DNA of 64,000 nucleotides from Steromphala cineraria (taxonomy: Eukaryota > Mollusca > Gastropoda > Trochida > Trochidae). How positions within the stretch are numbered: position 1 is the first letter of the stretch; every line of letters starts with the position of its first letter. Positions 1 to 12,125 of the stretch are shown here, piece by piece. The stretch lies in contig OU744736.1 in the NCBI GenBank assembly GCA_916613615.1, positions 55,123,600 through 55,187,599 on the forward strand. Direction: 5' to 3'. The notes under the pieces are model-generated. The model ran no database searches and was not told where the DNA came from. It worked only from the letters and a program-made list of their open reading frames with translations. The position numbers were made by a program, and so were the translations under genes.

Positions 1-840
1 AAACAATCACATATAAAGAAATTATATGTAGCCTAAGAAGTAAAAGGATACACTCCATTAATGGGCGAAACCATAATAATAGTCTAAAAGATACTGAAAG
101 ATTTTGAGATAGAGGCCGGAAAAGGGCTCAACTCCCCATAAGCACTAAGTTCATTTTTTTCCATCGAAACAAGAACAAAAATAAAATTGAAAGTAACCAA
201 AGTCACAAAGGCTCTACTCCAACACTAGATTTCTTCACATACCAAGTTTCTTAAAAAATGTTTAATAACGTTTGAGTTATGACCCGTAGACGGACCCTAC
301 ACTCAACATGCATTAAGATCAAATTGTTTCCAAGGAAGCCAGAAATAAGAGTCTCATACAAACGATATCTCCTGTGGACCCCATTATGGATGATAAAAAG
401 TATTTTCTCCAAAATAAGAGTTTTAAGTGGTCAATCAGCGCCTTCCTTCGATTACGGCAAAAATACAGTGACGTCATAATCCTTGACAACGAATTAGTGG
501 TTTTCTGTTAGATTTATGTATTTGCTTCACAGGGATGTCACGGTTTTTAATGTCTATACTATATTAACACGTTTTATATGATACGAAATAAATATTTATG
601 TTGAGGAAAGTGAGAAATACATTCGATGAATTCGCATTAATAGCGTTACCATTGCTCACGACTAATTTATTCAAAAACCAAGAAGCACAACCCCCGGCAC
701 AGACGAGTTCATTTTCGTTGCCAGAAGCTGGGATTTTTTACACAATGCAATTTGCTGCGCGTTCGGTTTCAATTTTAAATTTAAAAGTAGAACACACCTC
801 TTATTTTGAAACACACTAGGTTTATATCCTAAATACATTA
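1..840. other. Non-coding repeat sequence, no gene seen
   Basis: The stretch is duplicated at 40414-41250. It contains short open frames (for example 279-479) that survive in both copies only because the copies are about 95% alike; they have no recognisable domain or promoter. No gene is supported. Confidence 0.5.
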
Positions 841-948
841 TCAGACGTAGCAGACTGTTAGGAGATTAAGAGTCAATTTCACAAAATTACCAACATTAAT
901 TTGCCGTGAGTGAGACGCTAAACGGGAGACAGGCGAAGAAGGGCCTAC

Positions 949-1254
949 CTGAAAGGTTAGTTGTGGTGCGGGCACTGGTTTAATAAGGTTCTTACTGACG
1001 GCGGCACATGTTGAATACAGATCAATGTTTTGAAAACAGACCGTCTTCCTCTCCCAGTAATCTCTTGGAGTGAGACGAGGATTTATCTTGTGCACTAATC
1101 TAATGTGTCTCATACAGTGATCACGACGGGTGAATGATTTATCACAAAGTCGACATAAATGTCTGTAGTCTGAATGAACAGTGTTCATATGTCTCCTGAA
1201 GACGTCACGACTTGAGAAGATTTTCACACATCGTTCACACTTGTGTTCCGACAT
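949..1254 (-). CDS. Two-finger C2H2 zinc-finger first exon (left copy)
   Basis: A start codon at 1254 opens a 102-codon frame ending at a good donor (CAG|gtaggc), phase 0. Residues 4-27 and 32-55 form two C2H2 fingers (CERCVKIF...H..H and CRLCDKSF...H..H), followed by a basic, proline-containing tail (NPRLTPRDYWERK). If unspliced, the frame runs on to 841. Two paralogous exons of exactly the same length, 306 nt, lie at 39539-39844 and 41491-41796. The exon probably encodes a DNA- or RNA-binding N-terminus. Downstream exons would lie to the left of the window or are not recognisable. The call as an exon is fairly firm; the full gene is unknown. Confidence 0.6.
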
Positions 1255-1284
1255 TTTGAATAGCGACTGTCGCTAGAATCACTA

Positions 1285-1307
1285 TGACGTCATAGTACAT
1301 GACGTCA
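1285..1307. promoter_or_regulatory. Pair of palindromic TGACGTCA (CRE/ATF-type) sites
   Basis: Two exact TGACGTCA octamers, at 1285-1292 and 1300-1307, lie about 30-50 bp upstream of the zinc-finger start codon. The same paired arrangement stands upstream of the two paralogous exons (41827-41849 and 39881-39919). TGACGTCA is the known CREB/ATF consensus; function here is inferred from position and conservation. Confidence 0.5.
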
Positions 1308-4300
1308 TAGGTCAATGTGACCAAAGAACACCTCATCTTTGTGGTCAGCAGATTGAGAGAGGAGGTTACACCTGTCAACATCTGTCTGTGTAGCCTGTGT
1401 GACCTTTTGGAAGAGTAGCATTTTATTTTATATGTCGTGTATGTTCCGACCTTGTATCGTTTACAAGGTCACCGTGCCTCTAGAACCACTAAATTATTTA
1501 GTGATTAATATCAGCGCAGATTCCCATCGGCGGCCATTTTCGTGTGAACACCTTTAATTCATTTTATGTTAAAAAAGGAATCGCATGTCTGAACTTTACA
1601 TCATTAATTTTATTTATTACTGCTATATTAAGATTGTCTTTCAATTTGAACAATTTATTCAAATTTTCCTGACATCACCTTATATTACCCCTAAAAACGG
1701 GCTACTGTCCCTTTAAATACTACAAATTTCATTGTTGTCAGTTTGATAGACTTTACAGTATTGTGTAACGGACGACAATGTTCTGAAGATATTCATTTTC
1801 ATTCCATTGTCAAATTTGAATTCAATTTTATTATTTTTTAACATAAACAAAACAATTATCTTCGAACTTCTCTTTGTTTCTGCGAAGAATAACTAAACCA
1901 ACAATACGCTATATTCATGGTCTGTCTAATGTAAATAAAGTGTGACAAATATAGATTAAATATTTAGCTACCATGGTAAGAACACGTTCAGATCATCTGC
2001 TAGATATATGTATGCACGTATTGAAGCATTCTCGATAATCCAGAGTTTACGTTCCGATTATATCTCCACTTAGTTAAGATATTATCGGAACGTAAACTCT
2101 GGATTATCGAGAATGATATTGTCAGGCAACGAAAGATCTGTACATGTGTCTTCAAAGAACAAATGGAAAGATTGAACGACTGCAATTGAAAGAGGCGCTC
2201 GTAAAATGACATACGTATCTATGTTACGATCAGTGTCCGACAGTGTGCAAATTTGTAAAACCAAGGTAAGGCAAAAAAGATGCGATGACGCATATTATTT
2301 ATTTATTTACAAAGTTGTACTTATGAACATGAAGAAAAAGAAAGAAATATAATCTTCGAAAGACATTTTCACTGCGCCTTTGAAGGCACTCGTGGACGGA
2401 AACGAGTAACATTATAAATAAGAGCCTGCGTTTCAATTTGTTTCTAGGCCACGAAACTTAATTTTTCCCTTGTCAACATCTTGAAAATGGATTGATACGG
2501 GGCCTTTCGCTAGGCCTTACAGGAAGTAATTATAACACGTCTTCGTCCGTAATTTTCTTCTCCTTGGTAAATCTAACGATTCAAGTGGCGGATGAATGTA
2601 GAGTGTTATGGAGCATAAGTTTCTTACATTCTTTCTGTTGACACTAACACGTTCCATCTCTGTTTCATTACTTTCAAACAAATAATTATGCTAAAGATTG
2701 GGGAAATTCTATATTTCAGGGGTACTTCACTTGACCGTCTTTCCCTTACAGGCTTACACAATGTATCCTGTTTATGTCATTGCTAATCTTCAGTCATTTT
2801 AATCCCAATTTTTCACAGGAACTCCAGACACCTGTAATAATTTGTGATGAGTACCGGTGATGAGAATATGTGATTTTGAGGGGAAGGGAAACATAAGGAA
2901 GGCCTGTCAAGTCATGTCTTGTAAGACTTAAAACTTCTAAACTAAACATCTCATTTGATCAAATTTGATTTTGATGATAAATATAAATTTAGACGTGTTA
3001 TGATTTTTAAAACTCGACAAATAACGAAGACTTTGTTAGAAAACTTGAATTTTGTCCAGCCACTAACTTTTAACTTTTTGTTAAATATTTATTTAGTATA
3101 CTATACTACTCAAAACAATCTAAGGAGCACTTGTATAGTGTCTCATATACACCGAATACCTCAGCTCATGGTGAAAACTATGTTCTTCATGAAATAAACA
3201 CTATCTTACTGACATGTTGGAATCAAATTCTGCGTTTGACGCAGTTTCTGTTTTGCGCTGTGGTGTAAGAAACAAGGCAGGAGTCGAACATGAAAGTCAC
3301 AACATGTCAGATAGCTCAGTTTTAAAACATTGTGGTTTTGTCTTGGGAGACTTTATCGCTTTGGAAGGGATATCTCTGTTAGAGAAAGAGTTGATGAAAC
3401 CATTTTCATGAACAAATGTGTTTAAAAATTCCAAATTACTAAAATTAGTCAAAATTTCCAAAATTTCGTTGAAGTTTAAAAAGCTGTAACCTAACGCCAG
3501 GTTTGCATGTGGGTATGAATACAACTTCAAACCAAACCCTTCTCTTTGAGCTGCTCACATTTAAAGTTGGTGCTAGTGATATTACAACTTGAGTGTTCCT
3601 TAACTTCTTTTGAGTAGTATATATAACATGTGATATAAAGATACACATTGACATGAGGTTGTGTTATGATTATTACCCTTTTAACTAGATTTTATAATAT
3701 TTTGTGTTTTTGCAAAGAATGATGACAGTCAGAAAAAGTATTCTTTTCTGTCTGGATAGAATATATCATTTATGTGTCAAACTTGGTAATGAGATTAACA
3801 TGATGCTGTGTCACGTTAAACAATTGGAACCTTTTAGCAAAATTTAGAATTTCTGTGGTAGAAAGTGGTGACATTGTTGGTAAACTGCTTTTAAAGGATA
3901 CTGTTTCAAGTCCTGACCTGACCTTCCTGAACCTCAGACCTAAGTGTTATATTTTTATCAAAGATGGTATTGATACACAGAATGACATCAAGGTGTATCA
4001 TGATTCACAATCTAAACAATATCCTTGTAAAGTTTGGCGAGTTTTACAAAACTCTCCGACTGGAAATATCAACACTAAAAGTTAGATCCCTCTCACATTT
4101 TGATATGGATGCATGCTTAGAAATTGTTTGTCACGATTAAAAAAAAGAAATTACTTATTGTCATCATGTTTAATATGTAAGAAAACTCTAGTAAGTCATG
4201 TCATGTTCGTGAGTTCTTTAGGCTTTTCATTTATCCAATTCATCATTGATATCCCAAAATGATGAAGCACGACTTTTATTTAACAAAGTGTAAGAGATAG

Positions 4301-4705
4301 TTTAGTAGACTATAATGATAATATTGTGATTTTCTGTATTTTTTGGTTATAAACAGAATATTATAATCGTGCCCATGGGATACTATGTTTACAACAGTAC
4401 TGCCTGAATTTCAGTATATCCTTCGGTCTCGCTCGGGAGATACGAATTCAAGGCATAATCGTATCGTAATCAGAGTATGACATGGCCACTCATATCCTTG
4501 TGTCATAGCGTAATGTCTCTCGATAAAAATTCTTTCATTTGCGAAGGAATTTCATACTGAGCAACCATATTTATAAGGAGTTCTATTTTCAACAAAAACA
4601 AAGGATTATTATGAACAACAGTGAGGGATGACATCATTGTTTTCAGTGAATTTTTTACACCTTTCTATCATCTGAAATCTCAATCTTTAAAGCAAGTTTA
4701 TTCAT
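1308..4705. other. Intergenic repeat-derived sequence
   Basis: No gene is seen. Positions about 1550-1725 hold the right half of a TTAA-type MITE, ending in the complement of AGGGACAGTAGC and related to 27568-27897. A palindrome lies at 2027-2115. Positions 4190-4510 are paralogous to 17000-17300 and 18600-18860, which are the upstream regions of the C1q genes. Several short frames are preserved in the duplicate at 42-45 kb but show no coding features. Confidence 0.5.
2027..2115. repeat. 32-bp inverted repeat (hairpin)
   Basis: The arms 2027-2058 and 2084-2115 are perfect reverse complements separated by 25 bp. The duplicate at 42563-42651 keeps both arms intact. The predicted short frames here are products of the palindrome. 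Confidence 0.85.
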
Positions 4706-4714
4706 GGTGATGAA

Positions 4715-5105
4715 CATCCTGCTACATCAGCTACTCCGCTAATGCTACAACCTATCCTCTGATATAGCTAGTCTTCTGTCATATAGCAAGCCAATCAAAT
4801 GATGCCCTTTCAGCAATAGCAGCTTCGTTCTTGTCTTCGTTCCGCGTGATCACCTCGTGATTCAAATTAACCAATAAGAGTGCTATTGGATAATAAATCT
4901 GATTCTCATTGCAGTCTCCCGCTAAGCTCCAAATCGACATCACTAGACAACAGTGTATGGAGTTCGAAAGAATTTGACTGAAAACAGACAGGCTATAAAT
5001 AGCGCTGTGCAACCACCCGTCAGCGATACGACAGAAGACTATAGGAGGATATCAGGAGATAGGTTGTAGCATTAGCGGAGACTTTTACGCTGATGTAGCA
5101 AGATG
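4715..5105. mobile_element. MITE with 9-bp target duplication, Mutator-like, upstream of C1q-1
   Basis: The element has inverted ends (left CATCCTGCTACATCAGC, right the complement of CATCTTGCTACATCAGC), and the inverted similarity continues inward for some 60 bp. It is flanked by direct repeats GGTGATGAA at 4706-4714 and 5106-5114. The paralogous upstream region of C1q-3 (about 17470-17500) lacks it, which confirms insertion. The right-hand duplicate is 45278-45686. A 9-bp duplication suits Mutator-type transposition; the class is inferred. It ends about 250 bp before the TATA box of C1q-1. Confidence 0.75.
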
Positions 5106-5352
5106 GGTGATGAATAAACATTTAAAGTATAGAATAACTCCATTTACTTAAGAGTAAACATAAACAAATTAATATTATATTCATTGTTATTTCTGTTTAA
5201 ATTTACACAACTCAAAGATGACTCATTATTAATTGCAAAAATTATAAACAGATTTGGAGAGTCTTGCGAACAGAATGTCAAAAAGAATATTTCATGTTTA
5301 ATGTCTGCTCTCGAATCAGGATATAGAACGCCTGTTCATTGGTTTTATCTAT

Positions 5353-5360
5353 TATATAAA
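5353..5360 (+). promoter_or_regulatory. TATA box of C1q-1
   Basis: TATATAAA lies 93 bp upstream of the start codon at 5454, with the same spacing in the duplicate (45934-45941). Confidence 0.6.
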
Positions 5361-5453
5361 AGGTCAGAAGATTACACACAATAGACTGACATCTGGCAGA
5401 CATTGCATGACTTGGAGACACCACTCACAGAACAGAATTTGTAACGAGAAGAA

Positions 5454-7600
5454 ATGGCATGTACTTTGTTAGTATCGTTCCTTGCCATTCTTGTTTATAC
5501 AGTTGATACCGCTGACAACACGGCAGATTACATTCATCAACTGGAACAGAAGATCTCAGATCTTGAGAGTCACACACGGGCATCAGAACAGAAGCAGGCC
5601 GCTGTTCTAGCCAGTGTTCTCTCCAGGCTGCAGTCTCAGGAACAGGTCATTCAGGAAAACAAGGTTTGACAGATTATTGTTTTCTAAAAATAAACAAATA
5701 ATTACAACAATCTAGCAAATTATAAATTCGTTTCTAATTGTTACCTCATAATCTCCCGATGTATTCGCACAAATTAATCTGGAAGGGTCTGCTATAAATG
5801 AGCGAGGTTCTGAATATTATGATGTTCATAACAGTGGCCATTTTGCAGTCAACTTTTTGTGTGTTTGTTTTTAGTTAACTGTTTCTTCATTTGCTTAAAT
5901 TGCCATATCATAGAAAAGTTTTGCTTTATTTCACATCTGTTACTTGTTGCAGGAAGAACTACAAAATCTGACGAAATCTAATGTTACTGGTAAGTTTTAG
6001 AACATCATGTTTTTATTCCTATAACAATTATGTGCCTGATAAATTGAAAAAATAGCTAAAAAACGATCATTTTGGCATTAACTCAAAATTCCATTTAAAG
6101 GGGAAGTAGCACGCTTTTGAAAACTTTATATTTTAACATTTTCACTGATAATTGAAAGTTAATGTTAATTATCATTTTGACAGAGGCAAAAATCTCATTA
6201 CACATGTCAATCACCCATACATGTAGTCAGAGGACAAAGTATGAAGATTCACATGATATCCATTGGCGGCCTTTTTGTGTAAGAAAAAAGAAACTTTTTT
6301 TACATACAAAATTTGAATCATTACTGCTCCATTTAGTTTACATACATTATCTTTCAATTGGAACCATTAATTTTCATTTTCCTGACATCACCTTTTATTA
6401 TATAATTAGCAATGAATATAGGGTTATACGGTGAAAATATAATCCATATTTTAAGAAAAGCCGTTGAAAGTCATATTTTCACTGCAGTGAAAATATAATC
6501 CATATGTTCACTGCGGTGAGAAAAGTAGGACCAAACCTATAACCTCCCTTTGAAACACGATTATCTCCCTTTGAGGAAACGTTTGCTCGCGTCACGGCGT
6601 TAGTTAGGATAGAAGAAAAACGACTCTTTACAATGTTTTCGGTATGTAACTGTTTTAAGTTTGCAGTGCAAATGTATCCTTCATATCAAAAAGCCAGCCG
6701 AAGTTTATATATTGTTGTTCTAGTTAATAATTGTTCACTTTATCACAAAAAAACTGAAGTGAAGTGAAAATATCACTTTCTCACTCCACTCGATGAGATA
6801 GAAATGATATTCGGCAAAAACAATGGTATAGTCTCTATATATTCCCCCAAAAACCTGCTACTGTCCCTTTAAGTAACTGCACAATTAAATATATTCAAAC
6901 CTTTGAAAATAAATAATGTATTAATTTTTTCACGTTTCTATTTAGTAGACTTGAGTTCTAAGTGGTTGCACATGTTCTATTCATGAAAAATGAAAAAACA
7001 AACTTTTTTAATGAGTAGCACTTGTCTTAATTTGTTTGTTCAGATTGTTCTATACAAACCACAGTTGCATGGCTTTAGCAATTTGTTTTTACAAAGCAAA
7101 TTATCCTAGTAAATAAACGTTTTGTGAACTACTATATACATTTCAATTATTTGGTCATGATTTCAGGCCAACGCATAGCATTTGAAGCCAACATTACCTC
7201 AGATGCAAAGGCAAAGCTGATCAAGTTTGACAGGGAACAGCTCAACGTTGGAGGTGGATATGATGCACACAGAGGCTTGTTCACAGCACCTACAACAGGA
7301 ATCTATCACTTCTGGTTCACGGTGTATGTTACTGAGAGACAATTCGGATCCCAACCGAAGACAAGTCCAACGAAAGACAACATTGTAAAGCTTTATGCAG
7401 GAAACTCCGATACCAGTCCTTCCTATGGTGGTTATATTGCGCCTGAAGAACTGAAAGCGGGAGCACTTCATATTAATGTCAGAGTTGTTCAGGGACAGCA
7501 TGTTGTGTCTCTTAAAGCTGGTGAGACGGCTTATGTACATCTTATGTCTTCAGAAGTAGTAAAAGCTGGGTCTTCCTTTGGTGGGATGATGCTAGGTTAA
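5454..7600 (+). CDS. C1q-1: secreted C1q domain-containing protein
   Basis: There are three exons: 5454-5663, 5953-5989 and 7167-7600 (681 nt, 226 residues). Exon 1 encodes a signal peptide (about residues 1-20, hydrophobic LLVSFLAILVY) and a coiled coil (about 25-68, IHQLEQKISDLESH). Exon 2 adds EELQNLTKSNVT with two N-glycosylation sequons. Exon 3 is a complete C1q jelly-roll domain with the family core APTTGIYHFWFTVYV and the closing SSFGGMMLG. There is no collagen segment, so this is the globular-head type common in bivalves. Such proteins are secreted and form trimers; many bind microbial surfaces, but the ligand here is unknown. The donor of intron 1 is an unusual AAG|gtttga; intron 2 holds a 770-bp MITE. 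Phases are 0 and 1. The gene converges on broken C1q-2. Confidence 0.9.
6099..6868. mobile_element. TTAA-flanked MITE in intron 2 of C1q-1
   Basis: Ends AGGGGAAGTAGCACG and the complement of AGGGACAGTAGCAGG are inverted to each other. The element is flanked by TTAA at 6095-6098 and 6869-6872. The target and ends suggest a non-autonomous piggyBac-type element; the class is inferred. Its duplicate (46681-48216) carries a nested insertion. The paralogous intron at about 20440-20472 keeps only the right end. Confidence 0.65.
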
Positions 7601-7630
7601 CTGACAAAGATTATTTTGTATACAGTTTCA

Positions 7631-7667
7631 AATAAATGTGGAATGAGCTTTTGCCTATCTCAATAAA
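7631..7667 (+). terminator. Polyadenylation signals of C1q-1
   Basis: Two AATAAA hexamers (7631-7636 and 7662-7667) follow the stop codon within 70 bp. Both are conserved in C1q-3 and C1q-5. Confidence 0.7.
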
Positions 7668-9825
7668 TCATTCACACAAAAATGATGTTTTGTTCTCTTC
7701 GGATATCTACTCCTTTATGTTCTCGATGGTACATTATATAACGATGAGGTTCATCTAAGAACATAACAAATAGTAATGTTAATGAAACACAAATCATTAT
7801 CAGATTTGCTTTACATTGACAATTTCTTGGTCAAACGTTTGGATATTTAGGTAACCAATTTAGTAAGGGATTGCAAAATAGTCATGATACATTCTGTAAA
7901 CCTATTCTTTGACATAACCTTAGCCCTTATTTGTTTAACAGAGAAGAGCTTTTTCCACAGTGTCACGGTAGAGTTATTGATATACGTTATTAGTCTTTTA
8001 GTTAAATCGCCATGTGGAACTTTATTTCTAAACTTGGAGTTGGGCTTCTTGTGTAACTAATGTCACTTATGCAAGGGTTGACAATTTTAGATGTTTGCGT
8101 TTGTACATGGCACCAGATTGCCCATGGGTGTAAAATATCCCTGGGGACTAATTTACCCCTAGGGGCAAGGGGAAAATCAATTTGCGTGTACATGGGTTTT
8201 AAGCAAACGGGGTACATAGCACCATTGTCATCTATCTGACCATGAACAGGTCATACTTTTCTCGATGATACATAGAAGAAACAGGTTGCAAGGTTAACCT
8301 TCTGGTTTTATTATACCATCACATCATTCAGAAATAAGTTGTGGGGTTAAGAAATATGTATGGCGAGGCGTTAGAGCAAAAGTACTCAATGATGCTTGAC
8401 CGTTGCTAATCAATGTTTGATACGGTAGTCCGCTGTCAGTTGCACTGTTAATGGAGTTTGTTGTGTAATCTATACACATAAATCTCCTTCTTTTGTCTAA
8501 AGCCTAAGATTTCAGTATTTGTACGAGTCATAATTCATAATTAATATACATGGAGTTTTAGCCAATATATGGCAAATCCTCTGTGATCATTATTTGTTCC
8601 ATTGTAATGCAGTCTAGTTGTGAGATGGTGATTACAGAATAGACTAACATAACTAGTTTCTAACTAGAGATCGAGGGCTTCAGTACACAGTAGTGAGGTT
8701 TCGTCAAAGAATAGTTACTTACAATGTAGACTTTGCTTTACATATACAACAATTCCATTTCACACTGAAACAGTAGCAACGACCTACTTTTACTACAAAC
8801 TGAACTGTGCACGTAAGACTATTGCAAAAAGTGTAATGAGGTGATGAAGACGTATCTCTGTGAGCATTGATGTACATGTACAGTTTATAAGACAACATGT
8901 GAGAATTAACAAGAGGTGTTTGATCACATTTGTTGATTGAAGATGGCCTTTGTGGACTAGTTTCCCCAAACTCCAGGCACTGTTCAGCGTTTCGAAAAGC
9001 CCCTACTGTACAGGTTGCTATCTATAGAGTCAGACATTATACCGATGTACACTTGAGAAACTCTTTTACCTTGTTCCTCTTCATTCAATCAAAATAAAAG
9101 TGATCATCAGACAAATTTAATATAATTTTTGTTGTACTAAGGGAATGTTTTCACTTTTGAAAATGCGTTAAGCTCTGTAACTTAAAAGTTGACAGCAGTT
9201 GTTTGTTTTGATATTTCAATAACAACAATTTATTTTTGAAAACGTTCAGTAAGTTTTACTGTATAAAACAGCATACACTCTCATTTAAATTTGTTCATAT
9301 CTCGATAGAATTATAGACCAAATCCAAATCTATAATTCTATTCGAGATATCAACAGATTCAATTGAGAGGGTATGATAATGTAAGTAACAATATCCAGTA
9401 CAAACGATATGCTTAATGTGCTGTTTTAGGAGAATTTTCCCGGTAGTCTGTACATCAACAACATCAACGAAAGGCAATGCATCAGGATTAGGGAAAGTTG
9501 TCAAGCATGATTGAGTTCATTCTAAACCCCTCTTTAAGGCAAATTTTATTAACTGCATTGTCGTGCACGTCAACGTCACATTACGTTTAGACACTACCAT
9601 GGCCGTCGCAATGCATATTGAATGGGGAAGAACTTCGAAAAAGAGACATTTTATCTCTTCCTTCCATAGCCAATCAGGGATTTCTGTAAATGATAGCAAA
9701 ACAATTAAATAATTTATCGCCCAAATTTGCATTAATAACACAAAAAATGAACAAAAATTGTTTTTGGCGTGTTTGTTAAATTTCAATTTCTAACCATTGA
9801 AAGTATGTGATATTTTGTCCGTAAC
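7668..9825. other. Intergenic sequence between convergent C1q genes
   Basis: No gene is seen. The stretch is shared with 21341-24400 and 49000-53350. It contains a hairpin at 9297-9350 (20/21-bp arms). The adjacent TA dinucleotides at 8650 and 8654 are the empty sites of the two transposons inserted in the right copy at 50014 and 51661. Confidence 0.6.
9297..9350. repeat. Hairpin, left copy
   Basis: Arms 9297-9316 and 9330-9350 are reverse complements. One arm has lost a single A relative to the perfect 21-bp version at 52819-52873. Confidence 0.75.
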
Positions 9826-10077
9826 TTAAAGCAATATATTCGTTGAAAGTTGGCTCATGTGTTTTCCAGTATAGTCTGCATTTAGGATGTAATATTGATT
9901 CCAGTTCGAATGAAGTTTTAAATGGTAGTGATAACGAAAATGATATAGAAAGGTGATGAGCGTCAATTTGATCGGTGATCCCAAACGGTGTTTGGGGAGT
10001 CCATAATAACTCGGAGCGTTACCAGATTTCATCGAGTCACTAGAAGACAACACTTCTTTTGGAGTGATAGTTCTATC
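9826..10077 (-). pseudogene. LINE reverse-transcriptase remnant
   Basis: The frame reads LDRTITPKEVLSSSDSMKSGNAPSYYGLP, resembling the segment just before the RT domain of non-LTR elements (consensus of type LKSGKAPGxDGLPxEF). The same remnant follows all three minus-strand C1q genes (24506-24746 and 53359-53610), so it predates their duplication. Confidence 0.5.
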
Positions 10078-10212
10078 AAGTTGATGTTGTTAATCATATA
10101 CTGTAGGCAGAAAGAAAAACAAATTTAACATATTAAAAAAGAAAAGAAAATAAGTAGCTGATCATGCATTGACTTTATTTGGAAATGGCTTCAAACAACC
10201 ATTCCGTGTTGT

Positions 10213-12125
10213 TCAACCAATCAGCACTCCGCCAAACGATGATCCAGCTTTGACTGTTGCTGAGGTCAATAGTTTTACATACACAGTGTCCCCGACTGTT
10301 AGAGGTACAACATGCAGCCCATGGACCACTCTTACATCAAGAGGATGAATTCAGGAGTTCACTTGTGCATGTCCTACGTAACCACCACGCGAAGAGCCAA
10401 CGCTTACTTGTCTTGCAATAAGCACCACAATGTCTTGATTGGCAGCATTTGCATTTGGTTGAGTTGCGTGTGTCTCCGACACATACACAGTAAACCAAAA
10501 CTGATAGGTTCCTGCTGTCGGTGCTATGAAAGTGCCTATGTGTCCATCATATCCATTTCCGTCGTTGAAACGCACGCTGTTGAAATTGATAAATGTTGAC
10601 ATTGTATCGGAGGTTGTTCTTGCTTCATATGCCACAGGTTGACTCCCTGAAAAATCAGTTAGTGCATTTTCAAAGCTTTCCTCATCCTACGTCTAACATC
10701 GGGCATTATTAGTTATCCTCAACATTGCTTTGGTGATCTCAAGCAAGGGTTTTCAAAGTTTGTGAATGATAACCACTTTATAGGTGGGTTGTTATTTGTG
10801 AAATAATTTAAAGTTGTCATTTAGGAAATGCAGTGTAACAAATTTGGCCCGAATGTTGACAATATTGAACTATGTACTGAAGGTAATGAAAACATATATG
10901 TGCAAATGCTAACAATACAATATTAAAAATTAAGTTAACCTGATATTGACCATCTAAATGCAATATGGATTATGACAAATAAATCCATATATATTGAATG
11001 TTTAGTTTTGAATATTGTATAAATACACCGTTTCAAATAATAAGATGTTTTGATTATTGCATCTTTAAGATGTTTCAAAACTTATACCTACCAGCTGTTG
11101 AAGTTGTAAGCATCAATTTCGCGGTAAGGTTTTGAAGATCATCCTAACAGAATCAGTAATGATAAAAGCAAACAATCTATCGAAAGTACATTCAACTTGT
11201 CTGTTTTATCGCATTGAGTTAACAGTAGAATGGGGATACTTGGGAAAAGGTTGTATCTGTTGCTCATCTTTGTCAAATATCAGAGGCGATATACAATATG
11301 TTTACTACTTTTTTTCACTGAGAAGGTGACATTCATTAAGCCATCCCTATGTGTCTGTATTTATCATCTCAAAAGTCATTCTGCATGTAAGCGGGTGGTT
11401 GAAAAAATAAAAACGGGAAAAAAATAAATAAAAGTGTTGTGTATTTGCAAATATTATGGTCTTGTCATGATAAGAACAATTTAAGGTGAATAGCCAAATA
11501 GGAAACGGGAATTCCTTTTTGAGATAATTAAGAAATTATAATGGATATATCATTAAACAGATTATCGGAGTGGTGTGATTCCGAATATGGCGACAGACAT
11601 ATGACAAATGAATAATGTAGGGAGGTTAATCAGAGTCGAAGGGAGATTAGAAACAAAGCAACGATATGGTTGGCCTAACAGACAGTTTTTAAATGTATTT
11701 TGTCACGTGCACAAGCACCAAGGTCACATGATTATGGCTTATTTGTTCTTGTTTCCCAAGAAATGAACGAATGTTGCCTAATTCTAAAAAATAACATAAA
11801 GATTAAGCTTTCAACTATTTCAATGCAAATGTAAATGATAACATCCATAATAAATTCTTTGGGGTGTTTCATTTTAATATTGTCACGTTAATTTTATCGT
11901 TAATTTATATCTTACCGTGTTTTCCTTAATCTTGTCTTCTTGAGAGTGTAACTTGGAGAGAATACTGACTAGAATAGCGGCCTGCTTCTGTTCTGATACC
12001 AGAGTGTGACTCTTCAGATCTGAGATTTCCTGTTCCAGCTGATGAATGTAATCTGTTGTATTGTCAGCATCAATAAAGGTGAAAGCAAGAATTGAAACAA
12101 ACAATATTAACAAATCAGATGCCAT
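10213..12125 (-). pseudogene. C1q-2: broken C1q domain-containing gene (nonsense mutation)
   Basis: Exons are 11916-12125 (210 nt, signal peptide and coiled coil, MASDLLILFVSILAF...), 11092-11143 (52 nt, DDLQNLTAK...) and 10213-10646 (434 nt, C1q domain). Splice signals and phases fit and the joined length is 696 nt, but codon 10348-10350 is TGA where the duplicate at 53744-54165 has GGA. The frame continues undamaged after the stop through VRVVHGLHVVPLT to SSFGGVLIG. The break is therefore a single substitution that removes about the last 45 residues, including several core strands. The gene belongs to a second C1q subtype that shares FxVYVSExHATQPNAN with C1q-8. It is convergent with C1q-1. 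It may be recently dead, or the stop may be polymorphic. Confidence 0.8.

Noticed and set aside
279..479. 66-codon frame preserved in the duplicate at 40691-40891
   Set aside because: Conservation equals that of the surrounding duplicated non-coding DNA; no promoter, domain or splice signals.
598..819. 73-codon frame on the plus strand
   Set aside because: The equivalent frame is disrupted in the duplicate (41161 region), and there is no recognisable domain.
2000..2264. Short minus-strand frames
   Set aside because: They read through the 32-bp palindrome; the repeated peptide is a by-product of the inverted repeat.
7199..7540. 113-codon antisense frame, also at 48548-48889
   Set aside because: It is the shadow of the C1q domain on the opposite strand; conservation follows from the sense gene.
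10312..10599. Plus-strand frame over broken C1q-2, also at 53843-54124
   Set aside because: Antisense shadow of the C1q exon.
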